From the NCBI GenBank assembly GCA_000697665.1, contig KL197719.1, positions 877,968 through 941,967 on the forward strand: 64,000 nt of DNA, written 5' to 3'. The position numbers and the translations under genes were made by a program. Below the pieces are notes generated by a model that had not been told where the DNA came from, did not search any database, and saw nothing but the letters and a program-made list of their open reading frames with translations. The stretch is from Jaapia argillacea MUCL 33604. Taxonomy: Eukaryota > Basidiomycota > Agaricomycetes > Jaapiales > Jaapiaceae. This document shows, piece after piece, positions 44,350 to 57,980 of this stretch (position 1 is the first letter of the stretch; each line of letters begins with the position of its first letter).

Positions 44350-45586
44350 CGTCGACGCGGTTAGGAGGAGGTCATGCCAAGCTGGGTTGGAAGTTATCAC
44401 GAGCTTTGCAGCGACACGTCTGTTTTTGGCTTGGCGGTTGAGCCGAGGACACGTGGCGTGATCCGGATCCTAACCTTACACTTGCGTTATCTTATCCGAT
44501 CAAATCCGAAGGGGTCGGTTATGAAGTTCGTATTACAAGACAATATGCGTTCCTTGGACTCGATGATTGCGAGACGAAGAAGAAATGTTAGGAGTAGGAC
44601 GTGTAAAAAGCCAGGTACTGTGCGTGTGGTGCGAGAATGCTTCACAGATGAAAAGTATGTCGAGGACACCCCATTATCGAAGGAAAACTAAAGGTGCTTA
44701 CTGTGCGGCGAAAGAACTTCACAAAATTATCAGGCACTTAGCTGTATAATCTACGAGCTGGTATCTTCAGGCCGTTTCGCTAGGTGCGGATGTGTGATGG
44801 TCGGTGAATTGGGTTAGATGACGAGGGCGGTCTTGGCGGCACCGAGTAAACAGAGCCAGTCTTTTGGAGAGGAAAGTCGGGTGTCTAGATCCCATGAGAT
44901 TTGCGGAAGGTGCATTCGGAGGGATTGCATATGACGAATGATCGCGCTCGCCAAGCGACTGAACATTTGTTTGCTCATCCTGAGTTCTAAGGGTCCGAGA
45001 GACCTCGAGTGAGTGCACGACTTGAATAAAGGCATACCTTGGATTAATGGCCATCATATTGCGAATAGGATGAACTATGATCCAGATCACTGCCACCGAA
45101 AGTTCATTGTCGAGGGCTCCTAACGCAGGGCAGAGCGAATAAGATGGTTCATCGGGGCACATTTTGACAGATAGTATCAGAAAATGTCCTCGTACATTAG
45201 CTTGACGGGGACTGGCCACACATCCATCCACTGAGTTGATGGTGGCCTCGGAACGGAAGCGGATGTAGATTGCCACGTGTCCAGGCAATCATTAACCTAG
45301 CCATAATTGGCAGTCATCCAGATCTGCTTGCGCGATGAACAGCGCGCAAAGTCCCAGGAGCACTTTATCGTCACTCTGAACCACTTTCTTTTCTTGCTCT
45401 GCTTTGACCACTCAAAACTTGCCCCATTGGCAGGCACTTTCTTGTATATCCACCCGTTTTTGCGGACTCGTAGTCAAGGTTTTGGATTCCTGGGAACGAC
45501 TCGAGACACTGTAAGGTTTTTCTCCGTTCGTGGCGTTTAGCTTTGGTGCTCAACATTGTCTTTTTTCTCCTTGATCAGTGTACAAA
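44350..45586. other. 1.2-kb intergenic region
   Basis: A minus-strand frame of 173 codons (45288-44770) has no recognisable domain; a second overlapping frame contains LGPLELRMSKQMFSRLASA, faintly like the end of an F-box/LRR protein, so a gene relic is possible. At the right end a likely 5' UTR intron (GTAAGGTTTTT at about 45511 to TTGATCAG at about 45578) belongs to the next gene. Confidence 0.35.
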
Positions 45587-46702
45587 ATGAACCCTCTAGT
45601 CACCGTCGTTCCCGGTTCGCGCCATCCAGTTAGCATTCCTTCAAGAACAACCTCACCATCGCGCTATAACTCTTCCTCATCGTCATCCGATTCATCTCTC
45701 GAAACACCCCTCGGCAAACTCCCATCATATTCCACAACCCGCAGAAAACCACGAGCGACATACCAATCTCCCACTAGCAATCATCCAACGAGTCTTTGCA
45801 TCGAGAAACCTAATGCGAACAGCAATCATCACAGCTCCACCTCCCAACCCAGATCTATGAACCAACAAACAACTTCAGATCCTTCGAATGGTGGTAGGAG
45901 GGTGAAGAAGAAATATCCTATGGGCCCTCCATTACCTCTCTATCACCCCTTGGGACGTCTAGCACTCTCACTACCAGAACTCGACCCCGAAAGTTTCGGA
46001 CTTCCTAATTCGTTAACGATCGACTCGGACTCGTCGCGTCGCGCGTCATCAAGGGCTCGTCGCCCAGCAGCAAAAGTACGCGATATCATTGACGATAAAG
46101 CCGGTTCTACATCAGCCGTCGCTGTTTCGTCTACTGCAGTTGCTCAGGACTCTGCCAAGGAAAAGGAAAAAGCCAGTCCTAGGAAGCGTCGGGCCGCCGG
46201 CCAGGGTGCCGGTGGGAAACGAAAGAGGAAGGACGGGGATTATGGGGATAGTACTTATCCTGCTAAACGCACGAGAAATCCTAGAGGTGGCGGGGTGAGT
46301 GTTGCCAATGCTGCTGTCGATGAGAGTGTCGCCGGTGAAGTGGAGGAAGAGGAAAAGAGGCCTGAGAGGAGGACTAGGAGGGTTACGAGGACGGCTGTTG
46401 CTAGGCGAGGTTCGAGTGCTAGTGATGCGACGAATACTGAGGTTGCCGTTACGCCGAAGGAGGTGGAGGAAGGGGATGGGATGGAGGTTGATGCGGATGT
46501 TGATCGTGCTAGTGTTGATGATCAGGCGCATATGGATGTGGAGGAGCACGACGAGTCTCCTGGAGCTACGAACCCTGCTGCTCTGGGTGAGGTCAATGGC
46601 GCGGTTAGTAGGACGTCCTCTGATCCAAAGGACGGGAACGAGAGGTCGGAGAAGGAGGATGGAGAGCTTAGCGAGGAAGCTGCTACACAATCCAATGCTT
46701 AA
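45587..46702 (+). CDS. Disordered, charged, probably nuclear protein of unknown function
   Basis: A single exon of 371 codons plus stop starts 7 bp after a probable 5' UTR intron. The N-terminal 100 residues are Ser/Thr/Pro-rich. The only segment that looks conserved is about 105-145: GRRVKKKYPMGPPLPLYHPL followed by GRLALSLPELDPESFGLP. The middle is basic with nuclear-localisation-like runs (SPRKRRAAG, GGKRKRKDG, PAKRTRNPRG), and the C-terminal third is acidic (VEEEEKRPERR, VEEGDGMEVDADVD, EKEDGELSEE). I do not recognise the family. A chromatin or transcription-related role is a guess from composition only. Confidence 0.65.
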   Translation: MNPLVTVVPGSRHPVSIPSRTTSPSRYNSSSSSSDSSLETPLGKLPSYSTTRRKPRATYQSPTSNHPTSLCIEKPNANSNHHSSTSQPRSMNQQTTSDPSNGGRRVKKKYPMGPPLPLYHPLGRLALSLPELDPESFGLPNSLTIDSDSSRRASSRARRPAAKVRDIIDDKAGSTSAVAVSSTAVAQDSAKEKEKASPRKRRAAGQGAGGKRKRKDGDYGDSTYPAKRTRNPRGGGVSVANAAVDESVAGEVEEEEKRPERRTRRVTRTAVARRGSSASDATNTEVAVTPKEVEEGDGMEVDADVDRASVDDQAHMDVEEHDESPGATNPAALGEVNGAVSRTSSDPKDGNERSEKEDGELSEEAATQSNA

Positions 46703-48092
46703 CTTGCATTCTTATTATCGAGTATCCCAGTCCCTTATTTCCTCATTATCGTGCATTGTTATTTATCACAGGAAGGACAATCCCTATACGGCACTTCTGT
46801 GTCTTTTCGGTCTCCGGTCACCCCCTCACACACACACGTATCCATATCTTGGAACACTCTCCATCCTTTGGCTGCATTCTATCATCGTCTCCCTCGCATT
46901 ATCTCCCACACTCTCTTTCTCTTTCTATCTATCCCCTGTCGGTGTTGTCTTGTTGTACTCGTATCTCGCTCTGGGGTTTGGTATCTTGCATATTTATTTA
47001 TGAATGACATCTCTTTTCCTTCGGGGGCCGTTCGATGAGTGGTGACCTTTGAATTCCGAGGTCGGTCTCAGTTCCTTGCCTCTTGTCGCTGACCTTCCAC
47101 AAACAGCTTCCTCTGAATCTCCCTCTCTTCCTTCCCGCCACTTGAGCTGAGGGAGCGTTCACCTTCCGTCTCTGATGCATATTTTGGGCGTTGAATTCAT
47201 TTTCTGGATAGCACCCGATACATGGTATGTTCCGAAAGCTCTTCTTTACCGAGAATGTCGCGGACTTACAAACTTCTGTCCTTTTGTAAGATGTAAGATG
47301 ATCATGCAACAGAAGTTGCGATGTTTTCGTAACTTGTGAGCCATGAGGTGTTGTGTGGTGGAGCTGTGAGAAGGAGTTACATGGATCTTCTGATCCTTGT
47401 CTGCTTTTAACCGCAGCGAAGTAGCTCTGAAATGGTCGCGAGGGCGGTTTCTTGCTGAGAACGTCATCTGTTCTTCCGGATGGTCGGGTTTCGCTTTTGG
47501 AGGGCCCACTTGGGCATGGTGTGAGAGCCCTGCTAGAGGGGATCAAGCTTCGCCTAGTGGAAGTGTCGGACATGGAGAAACCGTCTGCATGTGATTGCTT
47601 TGTTAGTGAAGGTGAGTTTTGGTTCTATCAGGTACTAGCGTTAAACTGAAGATCATTCGGGCAGTTAGCAGCAGTGACCTGCTCATCTTCCCCAATGGTG
47701 TACATGCATTTTTCGAGAGTAAGACGATCTACAACTGACGAGTTCATTATCGCCAATCTCTTCTACCCGTCGGTACCGTATAGGACTGCATATTAAATTT
47801 GGAAAGCTACACTGACGTCATTTGCTTCCCCACGAAGGTACCTTTAATGTCACCGGCGCGTGACCGTCGCGTACCGCGAAGAAGTCGCACCCAAAGAACT
47901 CGGGAGTAGAGCAGAACACGAGTTTCATTGGTCACTGCCTGCTCGACGAAGAGTTCCCGCTGCCAAAACCATATGGCCGTAGCTTCTTTCCTCCGCCAAG
48001 TGATACCCCATGTTCCCAAAATTTCTGGGGAACTGCACCCGGATGTTCATCGCGATACCCCCCCTCACCAAATCATGCTCATTCGTGACCCA
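46703..48092. other. 1.4-kb intergenic region
   Basis: A minus-strand frame of about 190 codons (47573-46998) is Ser/Arg/Lys-rich and has no domain. No repeat, RNA gene or conserved site was found. The right end is the promoter of the Tag1-like gene. Confidence 0.35.
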
Positions 48093-48100
48093 TATATAAA
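48093..48100 (+). promoter_or_regulatory. TATA box TATATAAA
   Basis: TATATAAA lies 55 bp upstream of the ATG at 48155, the expected place for a short-leader fungal promoter of the Tag1-like gene. Confidence 0.6.
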
Positions 48101-48154
48101 TCGCGAGAGGTCTTGTAGGTTCGGTGTCCCCCGTTTGCCGGTCACCCCTGCGAT

Positions 48155-51100
48155 ATGGAGGAAACTCTTCGTGCAAGAGAGGGTAGTGATGTTTTTGGTG
48201 GAGGGACTTTCGGCGAAAGTGTGAATAGTTTCAATTCATCTACCAGCCTCAGAAGTGCGTATCCCTTTCGTTTAATCGTGCGGCCCTCATGAATTTTCTG
48301 TTGCCTACTTCTAGATAATGCTGCTGCCCCAGGTACCACTGAGGTTTCGACGTCCGATCCGTCCGCCAACCCAGCCAATGCGGGAGGTGAAGTTGGATCG
48401 AACGAGGAGACGGAGAATACCGGCCAACAACCTCTTGGTGGTGTGGATGCAGCCCAACCACCGACGCCAAAGCAACCTCTTTACAAGAGACGGTGGTTCA
48501 TCATCACCAACGTTGTCCTATCTCTTCTCGGCATCGCCCTGCTTTTTATCGTCCTTTACCCTGTCGTCGCCGCAATCGCCCAGCATGTTGTGAACGTATC
48601 GGTTCTCAATGTAAACGAGGCTGCAATTCTGCAGCCACAAAATACGACGTGAGTGATCTGCTCTTGGAGTTTTCTGTGGCGACTTGATTAATGAGCTTCT
48701 CAGATTCCAATTGGCTTTGATTGGCGTGGTCGGTCTCTCTTTCATACCTTCCTGATGCCGCTCTCACGAAAACCCGTCCTCATAGGTGACCCACACAGGC
48801 ATCTTCAACGCCAAAATCTGGTTCACAGAACCCGTGAATGTGACGTGGATCGACGGGACCACTGAAACACCTCTTGGACAAATGAACCTCGACATGCTCA
48901 CGGCGAAGTCCAAACGAGCCTACGTTAATCAAACCACGACTTTTAACATCTCCGACGAAGACGCCTTTGGGCGATTTGCAGCGGCTATGATTACTCGACA
49001 GAACTTTACTTGGAGGCTGGAAAGTTATAATTTGAAGGTCCAGGCACTGAAGTTTCCCGTGTCTCATGGGATCACTTTTCGTAAAGATTTAACCCTCCCT
49101 GGTACGCATATGTCCTTCCCGGCACCCCCTCCCATTTCCCTTCAGTTGATTCATATGCAGGCATCAACAACTTTGACGGTAATGTTGTCTTGAGAGACCT
49201 ATCTTTGCCCAGCGATAATCCGCAAGGAGGTATCAATTATGCAGCGACCACGGGGTTGCACAACCCTAGGTATTCCCGATTTGTCCTCGCCTTGATCGTC
49301 GCTCACACGTTCGCAGCCCTTTTGCTCTTGGGCTCGGTACAGTGGTGTTTGATCTATCCTACAAGAACGTTTATATCGGTACTGGAACCGGCTATAACAC
49401 GCAACTCGTACGACCCTTTTCGTGTCCTTCGACCTGAATGGCGCTGATCCCACTTTAGACACCCGGCGACAACAACATAACATTGTCTGGCGTCCTTGTT
49501 CCTCACACAGACCCCTCGGAACTAGCAGTTGTTTCGGAACTTTTCAGCAACTATCTAAATGGAGTCGCGTCTCCCGTGATTGCGACCGGCAAGTCAACTT
49601 TGCAATCCGATAACATTGCCATATCATGGCTCAGCCAAGGGCTCCAGAGCTTGCAACTCACAGTCCCTTTCAAGTCGCTGAGTGGAGCCATAGCTCCGAT
49701 CAAGTCCATATCAATCGGCGACATGTCTTTGGCGTTTACTCCCCAAACCGCTTGGTCGCCCCTCACCTACAGCCGCTCTGTGGAGGCAGTCATGGGCGAG
49801 TGACGAATTAATCTTGTACTGACGTTAGCATCCTCAACTCTCTATATAGAACTTCCTTTCGGGTTTGGAGTGTCCATCGGAGAGATTCAAAATTCGTTCA
49901 ATATCAGCAAGAATGGATCCACTGTGGCGGGCCTTTCTACAGTAAGTGCTTGCAATCCTTTCTAGTAATCTCGTAATCTCACTCATTATCCCCAGCCTTT
50001 AGGAGCGTCCACTTCGTCGATCGCCGTGGTCAATAGCACTCTGACACGCGGGACGATAAACATCACCATTGACAACACCAACATGGAATGTCCCACCGAG
50101 AGCCATCCCCATTTTTCCCAATTCAGTAAGTTTCCGCTGATTGTGGCTCTCCAATGCTGCTGAACAACGTGCGCCTAGATACCGACTTGACCGATCTTGA
50201 ATACTCTAGCTTCAGACTCGTTGGTTACGCCAAAGCGGTCGCGAACATGAGTATCGGTCAATTGACCCTCGATCCGATAAATTTCAATGTCTCCTCTGGT
50301 CTTTGGGGCTTGAAGGGTTTACAAAATTCCACCGTCATCACAGCAGTTGACGTTGTGGGCGGAACCACCGAGGCCATCATCCTCGCTATTAACGGTAACG
50401 TCTTTCCACTCGAACCCCTTGTGGCACTCAATCATCTCTGCAGTTTCGATTTATAACCCTTCAAGTTTAAATTTGAATACCGGAGACCTCAGTAAGTGGA
50501 ACGGAGAGTATTGTCTTTCGCAGAAATTGACTTTCAGGCTCAAGCGCTCCAGTTATATCGGGGTGGTGGGCTGCTAGGCACAACTTTGTTGCCGAATCTG
50601 ACCTTGAATATGGGCAATAATTCACTTATTGCACAAGGTAACTTTGAGGTGAATCAGATCCACGTCTTTCTACGTCTTGAAGCTGAAGCAGAAATGCAGG
50701 CAAACGGCAGCCCTGAAGGTGCTGAGACTCTGAACGATTTCGTTGGCGGAACAGGTTTGGAGCCTGTTTATGTTGAAGATGTTGCCTGTGCTCACGATGG
50801 CGTTCGCCTAGACGTTCCACTCAAAATCGTGGGCTATACTGGAAGCACGCAGGTTAACTCTCTGCTACAAGCTTTCGAGACTCTCAATATCGGCACTACT
50901 CTCCCCGGTCTCACAACAAACCTCCTGAGCTCAGCCTCATTGACTGGTATGATCTTCCCTTTGTTCCCAATTTTTTTAACCGCAACTTCATTGTCAGTGT
51001 TGCCCACCACCGGTTGGGTGAACAATCTCACCCACGTCACCGTCAATATGGCCAACCCCTTCACCGCTGGTCTTGAGATCACACAGATCACATCCACCGT

Positions 51101-54100
51101 GAAGTCTCATGGCGTTACGCTCGGGACGATCAGCTCAAGTACCAACTTTTCCGCAACCGGCAAATTGATCACGACGTCACCTGCTTTGAATCTTGCTCTG
51201 GATCTGGACCCCTCGACCATTTTTTCGGTGACCCGGGCCCTGGCCGTAGACGCAGGTTTGGATACTGCTCAGCTAGATGGAATTGTCGAACTCGGCGGGT
51301 ACCACTACATCACAACCTATCCAGAGTCCAACACAACGGGTCATCGTCGAGCAAATATTTATACGTATGTCGCCATATTCATCCTGAGATGAAAGCTGAG
51401 GTCCCCGTAGCAATTTCAGCTTACCGACTTTCGTCGATGCCGCGTTCAAGCAGCTGCGTTCAGATGTTGAATTGACAGTTGCCGTCACTATCGGTGACCT
51501 TTGCATTTCCTCCTCCCCACAACGTAATCTAATCACCTGAACTGTTTTCAGGGGAGTATCAAACGCATCTCCAGTATAACCAGACGGCGGTTCCTACTAA
51601 TACCGATGACACTCTGAATCTCCTCCTGCCTTACCTTGCCCAGCCTATTGTTCAAAAAGTCGTTGATGCTTCAGTTCTTGGGTAACACAGTTCTCTGCAT
51701 CCCTTCCCTTGTGGTAGGCTCAATTATCTGTAGCATCAGCACCGTGCTCATTATCGATCCTACGGAAAACTCTTTTGGTAAGTGCGCTCTGGGTTCTATT
51801 GGATGGACCGATCTTGAACATTCCTCCCCTCAGGTACTCAGTTACAGGCTTCGATCACGAACGCTGGACCGTGTACGCCAGAGTTTCTTGCTAAAACAGC
51901 TCACTTTAACGCATTCTGTTGTAGTCGATGCCATCATCCATTTTGGTTCTGGTCTGACAATCACTTGGAATGGTAGTCCTCTGGGAACGATCGCTCTCCC
52001 AGACGTCCAGATCGTTGGAGACGTTGGTGCTCAGATGAATGTCACAGCCACGTTCCAGGTTTCAGATGTCCAGCACCTAACGGATTTTACAAAGGTTTGG
52101 CCCTTTTGTTTTCCCTACATCATGGTTCTGACTCTCTTATTCCAGGTTCTCCTCACAGAAGAATCGTTCGATTGGTATATGTCGGGGGACAATTTGACAG
52201 GTCTGCCACACCATACGTACCTCCTTAAGACTTCTAGACTGACTCCACGGTCGCAGTCTCGGCTTTAGGTGACCGTCTAGCAACTACGGGCTTGGAGCCA
52301 GTAACTGAAATTCCATGGCAGGCATCGATGTTCCTGGAATCAATCTCACGTCCAAAAAGGTCACCCTGAAAGGTTTCAATGGACTGAAGGGCGGTGTCAC
52401 GATCCAGTCGTTCGATCTGCCCTCAAACGACCCTGCGGGTGGCATACATCTGACAGTAAACTCCAGTGTCACAAACGTAAGTCAGTTGATACCAACTCCC
52501 GTCCTTTGGAGTGACCGCTTCCTTCCAGCCGTCTCAAGTTGGTGTGCAACTCAGTTCAATCGGTTTCGAGGCATTCTTTGACAACACCGATCTCGGCCCC
52601 GTCTCCGCGACTTCGGAGTTTACCTTAGCTCCACAATCATCGTCACCCCTCGCGTTGACTGGACGACTTCTTCCTCAGACTACGCCAAGTGGCCTCCAAG
52701 ACGTCTCTACCATCTTCAATAACTTCATCCACGGGAAGGACAGCAACATTACTATCCAAGGACAGAGTGCAGGCCCTAGTGATGTGTGTCCTCCTTACAC
52801 TTCCCAGTCGCCACGACTTATATTACCATACCCATAGGTAACATGGTTGAACGAAGGTATTAAGAGCCTGCAAGTAGCGACCTTCCTCCCAAACCAGGGT
52901 CCTCTCAGCATAATCAAGTCCATTACACTAAACCAGATGGAATTGCTGTTTACTTCAGATACCGCATACGACCCTTCATCGGGAAGTAATTCTACAGATG
53001 CTGCATTCCAACTGCCGTTCGCTTTCCCTGTCGACATCACGGCCTTGGAACAGAACATCACAGTTGGATACGATGGTCAATCTTTTGCCGAGCTCGTCAT
53101 TCCCAAAGGCCCTGCCACGACGGACGTACAACAAAGGATAATACACCTTACTTTCAACGACATTCCTTTTGCCGTATTTGGTGACAAAAACGACGTCTTC
53201 GATCAGTTTGTCGCATCCACGACCGTCTCACAAACACAGGAGATGCACCTCTCGGGCACGGCAAATACAGATGCAAGCACTGCTGTCGGACTCCTATCGC
53301 TGAGTGGCATTGCCTTCTCGGTTGACACTAGTCTTGCGGGGCTGCAAGGTTTGAATACGAGAACAACAGTCGTGGAGAGTCTGGACGTGTACCACGGATA
53401 TCCTGATTATCTCCTCATCAAAACCACGGCGTCGTTGTTCAACCCAAGGTAAGTTGCTCCAAGGCATCATTTACCTACCTAATATTTATACCCACGCACC
53501 CACACCCACAGCAATCTCACCATTGGTAAGTCACTAGTCATCCTTTCTGGACCTGGTTCTTGACATCCTCGATCTGGCAGGTACTGGAGACGTCGATTTT
53601 CAGCTTCTATTCGAGTAAGGACATCCATTTCCCCAACCAATCAGGACTGACAATGTAATTCAGAGATGAAGTCGTCGGCGCGGCGGACGTTGTCAGTTCT
53701 CCTTTTGTTGAATCGATCTCAAACTAAATTCATCTTCTGAGCAGACCAACATGATAATTATCCCTGGAAATGCGACATATGCCATAGGTTCGTGACTTAG
53801 GCTCTGGCGCCCTCCCTTTTACTGAGACTTTACTAGATGTTCACTACGCACCCGAGGGTGCGGCACTTGCAGCTGGACAGCGGTTACTGGAGAATTATCT
53901 CCAGGGTGTTGATTCTGACACTGCAATCGTGGGCACAACCGACGCCACACCCATTTCTTCCTTGAAGCTAGCTCTTTCTGAAATTCATCTTTCCCCAGTC
54001 GACATCCCGGCTCTACACCAAAATCTGATTACGAGCGCAGCCCTGACATTCCCTCCGAATATTGTTCAGACGGGAATCGCTTCCACGTCATTCACCCTCT

Positions 54101-57100
54101 CAAATCCCTTCACAGCGAGCATCAACCTGTTGGAAGTAACTGCAGTCGCGACTTATCGTGACATCACATTAGGCTTGATTGACCACGTCGATGAATCTGC
54201 TTCACCAATTCACGCCACAGGCCACTCAAATATTACGTCGCCTACGCTACCTTTCAAATTTAACTTGGACCCGACCTCCATCATCAAGTTACTCTCGGAT
54301 CGCGCCCAAGAAAAGGGGGTGAACATGGGTCCTTTGCCGGAATTATTCCAAATCGTCTTGAATAGCCCCAACTTGGGTGTGCAGGTAACACGTCCCACCC
54401 TGCCTTCAGCCCACATCACTCACCAAGCCTTTAAGATCAACGCGACAATCGACCCCAACCCACCTACTTGCGTCAGGTAAGTTCATCACTTTCGACGCTT
54501 TGAGCTGGCCATAGTGCTCAGATGCAACATTCTGTAGTGGCAGCCAATTTGATATCGATACAGCCATCTTGGACGCACTCGATGGACTCCTCGTTGACCT
54601 CGCCGTGGACTCGGCGGTTAAGATTGATGATTGTAAGTGATAGCAACCTTCTGCCAAACTCTCCTTAACAATCAGGTTGCAGATGCCACGAATCTTGTCT
54701 TCAACCAGTCCAATGTCCCCGCTATTGTCTGTTCCTCTCTTTGAGTTGTTTCTTGCTCGTGGCATTGACTCTCGCACTCCAGACAGACAAAACCGCTCTC
54801 TATCTGATCCCCGCCGTGGCGGATCCCATAACCCAAAGTTTGGTCAACAACGCCCTTTTGACCTTCTCGGAGGCGAATATCACGTATGTTGTCTTGGAGC
54901 AGTTTATCCCGCCATTCCCTGAATAAAAACCACAGAAATCCTTCCAACGATGGGTTCGATTTGTCACTTCAAGGGTCTCTGACTAACATTGGACCCCTTG
55001 ACGCCCTGATTACATTCACCGAGCCCGTGAGGTGAATATATGTTTATTGGTAATCTGTACCCTTGCTAATTCATCTGTCCAGCGTTGTGTGGAACGGCGA
55101 ACAGATCGCGACGATAGAGTTACCTCCTGGTAAGTGCCAACACTGTCCGTTGACTCATACAAACGAATTTTCTCGTAGTGTGCGGTGCTGCTAATACGGG
55201 TGTACCTAACTATCAAACGAATGGCCATTTGACGATCACCGACATTTCAAGGTTTGCTTGCTCCAGCTTTGCGCAACTCTCTCGCTGATGATCGTTCTTT
55301 AAACAGATTCACCGACTTTGCTACCTACTTGCTGCACAACCCCAGTTTTGAATGGACTATCTCCACCGAAAAGCTTCGCGTCACTGCTCTTGGCATCATT
55401 TTCGACAACGTCTCTTTGTCAAAGACTGTGACATTCAAGGCTTTTGATAACTTGCCTGGGGTCACCATCAGTAACTTCCAGTTACCATCGGATGACCCTT
55501 CAGGTGGCATCCATATTGAGACGGACTCCATTATCCCATCTCCAGCGCGTACGTTCATTGTCACTTGTTTGACAGACCTCGCTCATACCACTGTATTCTC
55601 CAGAACTAGGAATAGATCTAGGAACGGTTGGATTCCAGGCATATTTCGGCGAGACATTGATCGGACGTGCGTGCTTCGCACTCATTCATAGTCGATGCTG
55701 CTGATTTAAGCCTGCAGCACTGTCCGCAAACAACTTATTCCTCGCTCCGAATGCTGCAACCACCACACATTTGTCAGGTAGAATCATTCCCCAGAGTGGC
55801 TCCAATCTCGAAAACATCGGCATACTCTTCTCCCACTTTTTGGCTGGAGACAACCAAACCTTGAGTGTCAAGGGACAATCTGTTCAGCCTTCTGGCTCCA
55901 GTGGTCCTGTCACTTGGTTGAGCGATGCATTCCAGACACTAACCCTCGCAGTTACTTTGCCTGGCCAAAAGTACACAGTAGGCCTCCTTCACTCTCCAGT
56001 GGTGCTTTCAAATATCAATCAACTCGTTTTCAGATAATCCAATCTATCGCCATGTCAGACCTTGCGGTTGTGATGACAGAAGACGATGAAACCTGGAGTC
56101 CTCTCGCCAGCTCCAATTTCACCCTGGCGAAATACAAGAATCCTTTCGGGTTCTCGCTTCAAGTAATATCTGCAGCCGAGGACATCATCTTGAGCACGGG
56201 AAACACAAGCGTTGCGGAGGTACGTTTTGCACTATACTTTATTTTCCTTGCCACTGATGTCTCGCATTCTGCAGTTAAAACTTCCAGAGTCTGTCACAAA
56301 TGGTCCCGCATCGACAGGGAATGTTGTCGATTTAGATATCATATTCCATAACCAACCACTTCAGTCCCTGAATAACGGAGCTTTCCAAGCCCTTTTCACA
56401 GCCGTTACGGATACCGCTTCCGCTTCGTTTGATCTCACAGGCACCGCCGATGTAGTTGCTAGGACCAGCATTGGTGACATCGCAATCTCTGGGATCCCTT
56501 TCGATGTCCCATCATCCCTTGGAGGTCTTTATATATCTCCATTTTACTCATTCTGCAGATGACTTATCCCTTAGCCCAGGCATCAATTCATTTGGAGGAT
56601 CCGCGACGCTGAGCAATGTTTCAATCACGGGCAGTGGAGGAAGCGGAGGTAGTGAGTACATCAAGACACCATTGACAACCACACTCCACAATCCATCGAA
56701 CGTCTCATTGGAAACTATCGACATTGCTCTTCCCGTTTACTATAATGGTGTGATGCTCGGGCGAGCGGCTATCAATGTGAGCAGCTCACTGACTCGTGTC
56801 CACTCAACCTGACTTCTTGTTACAGCCATTCAACCTTGTTCCTGGCGATAATGTGGTCCCCACGGAGTTCCATTATGAGCCGGCAAACGCGAATGATACA
56901 GTTGCCCAGGTTGATACCATCTATTTTATGCAATTTGCTCCTAGAGTTAACTCCAAGATCAGGGTTTCTTGAGTAGCTTCCTGCAAACTTCCGACAACCT
57001 GCCCCTTACGATCAAAGGCGATTCCTCCAGTACACCGTTTGCCTCGTTGCAGCCGGCACTGAGTGGGCTGTCATTGACTACAAGTTTAAACGGCAAGTCT

Positions 57101-57980
57101 CTCGAATCGTCTCTTGGACGATGCTGACGAAAGCTATTTTAGGGCTGAATGTCCCTCCTATAATCACACATATCAATGTCTTCCTCGGTGTATCAACGCT
57201 GACGGACAATATGGTTTCCATCAACTTCGATGTTTGTCATGGTACTCTTCTCGTCTCATCATTACTGATCTCCCTCTAGATTCATAACCCGCTTGATGCA
57301 CCGCTTGTCATCGAATTCGTCCAGGCCGACTCTGGTGTCAATGGAGAGACATATGCCCATTTCGATCAACCCTTTGGCTCGTTTGTAATCCAGCCCGGAC
57401 AAACTACCAATAGCGGCACATTCGGGAATGTCCTCCTGGTCCAAGGCGCCATTGCCTCCCTCGCGATTATCCCTCTACAAAGGCTTGACGTCTTCGCCGT
57501 TTCGACCACCAGGTACGTCCTCATCCATGTATATCCACCTTTGCCTATTTCTCAACATCTTTTCATGGAAGGGTTGGGGAAGGAGGGTATCAAATCCCCT
57601 GGCTACACTTGACACAGTTGAATGTGCCTACGACATACTCGATCGATGGCGGCCTGGATGGACTTCTCGGAGCAGCTCAGTCCATGGCAGCTCACAACAG
57701 TTCCACAGTATCCACCAACCAAACCAGCACAGGCATTAGCATTCCTGGAACTGGCAATCTGACGCTTCCCAGCCTCACGGTTCCAAGCGTCAGTCTGCCA
57801 AGTCTTAGCGTTCCAAGTCTCAGCGTCCCTGCCATTAGTGTCGTCCAGACGGAAATTTCCTCTATCGAGGCAGGAGCAAGCCAGGCTGCGGCTTCCAAAG
57901 TACCCCAGGTTTCCATTAGCCCGCCAGCCGTCCCCATCCCTACCGCAAAGAACGCAACGGTAAGGAAACGCTTCCCATGA
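48155..57980 (+). CDS. Giant single-pass DUF3712/LEA2-type protein, Tag1-like vacuolar protein
   Basis: One gene of 9.8 kb with some 25-35 short introns; I did not fix every junction, so length is only estimated at over 2000 residues. The N-terminus (MEETLRAREGSDVFGGG) is a Ser/Asn/Gly-rich cytosolic tail, joined across an intron at about 48250-48313. The sequence KRRWFIITNVVLSLLGIAL plus about 20 more hydrophobic residues is the only membrane helix. The rest is a beta-rich ectodomain full of N-glycosylation sites (NVTW, NQTT, NFTW, NITI). Three large repeats are marked by LSLPSDNPQGGI (about 49199), FDLPSNDPAGGIH (about 52414) and FQLPSDDPSGGIH (about 55477). The tail carries LPSLSVPSLSVP repeats and ends at TGA 57978-57980. 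This layout matches the fungal Tag1/YLR173W family, in which yeast Tag1 is a vacuolar-membrane protein that helps end autophagy. Confidence 0.75.
57760..57850 (+). repeat. Short coding repeat, LPSL(S/T)VPSxS type
   Basis: About six imperfect copies of a 15-bp unit encode alternating (L/V)P(S/A)(L/V/I)(T/S) pentapeptides near the C-terminus of the Tag1-like protein. Strictly alternating hydrophobic residues and prolines suggest an extended or beta-helical stalk. Copies differ at third codon positions, so the repeat is not recent. Confidence 0.6.

Noticed and set aside
44770-45288. A 173-codon minus-strand frame.
   Set aside because: No recognisable domain; a faint F-box/LRR-like piece lies in another frame. 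At best a relic.
46998-47573. A 190-codon minus-strand frame upstream of the Tag1-like gene.
   Set aside because: Low-complexity Ser/Arg/Lys sequence, no domain, no convincing start context or splice partners.
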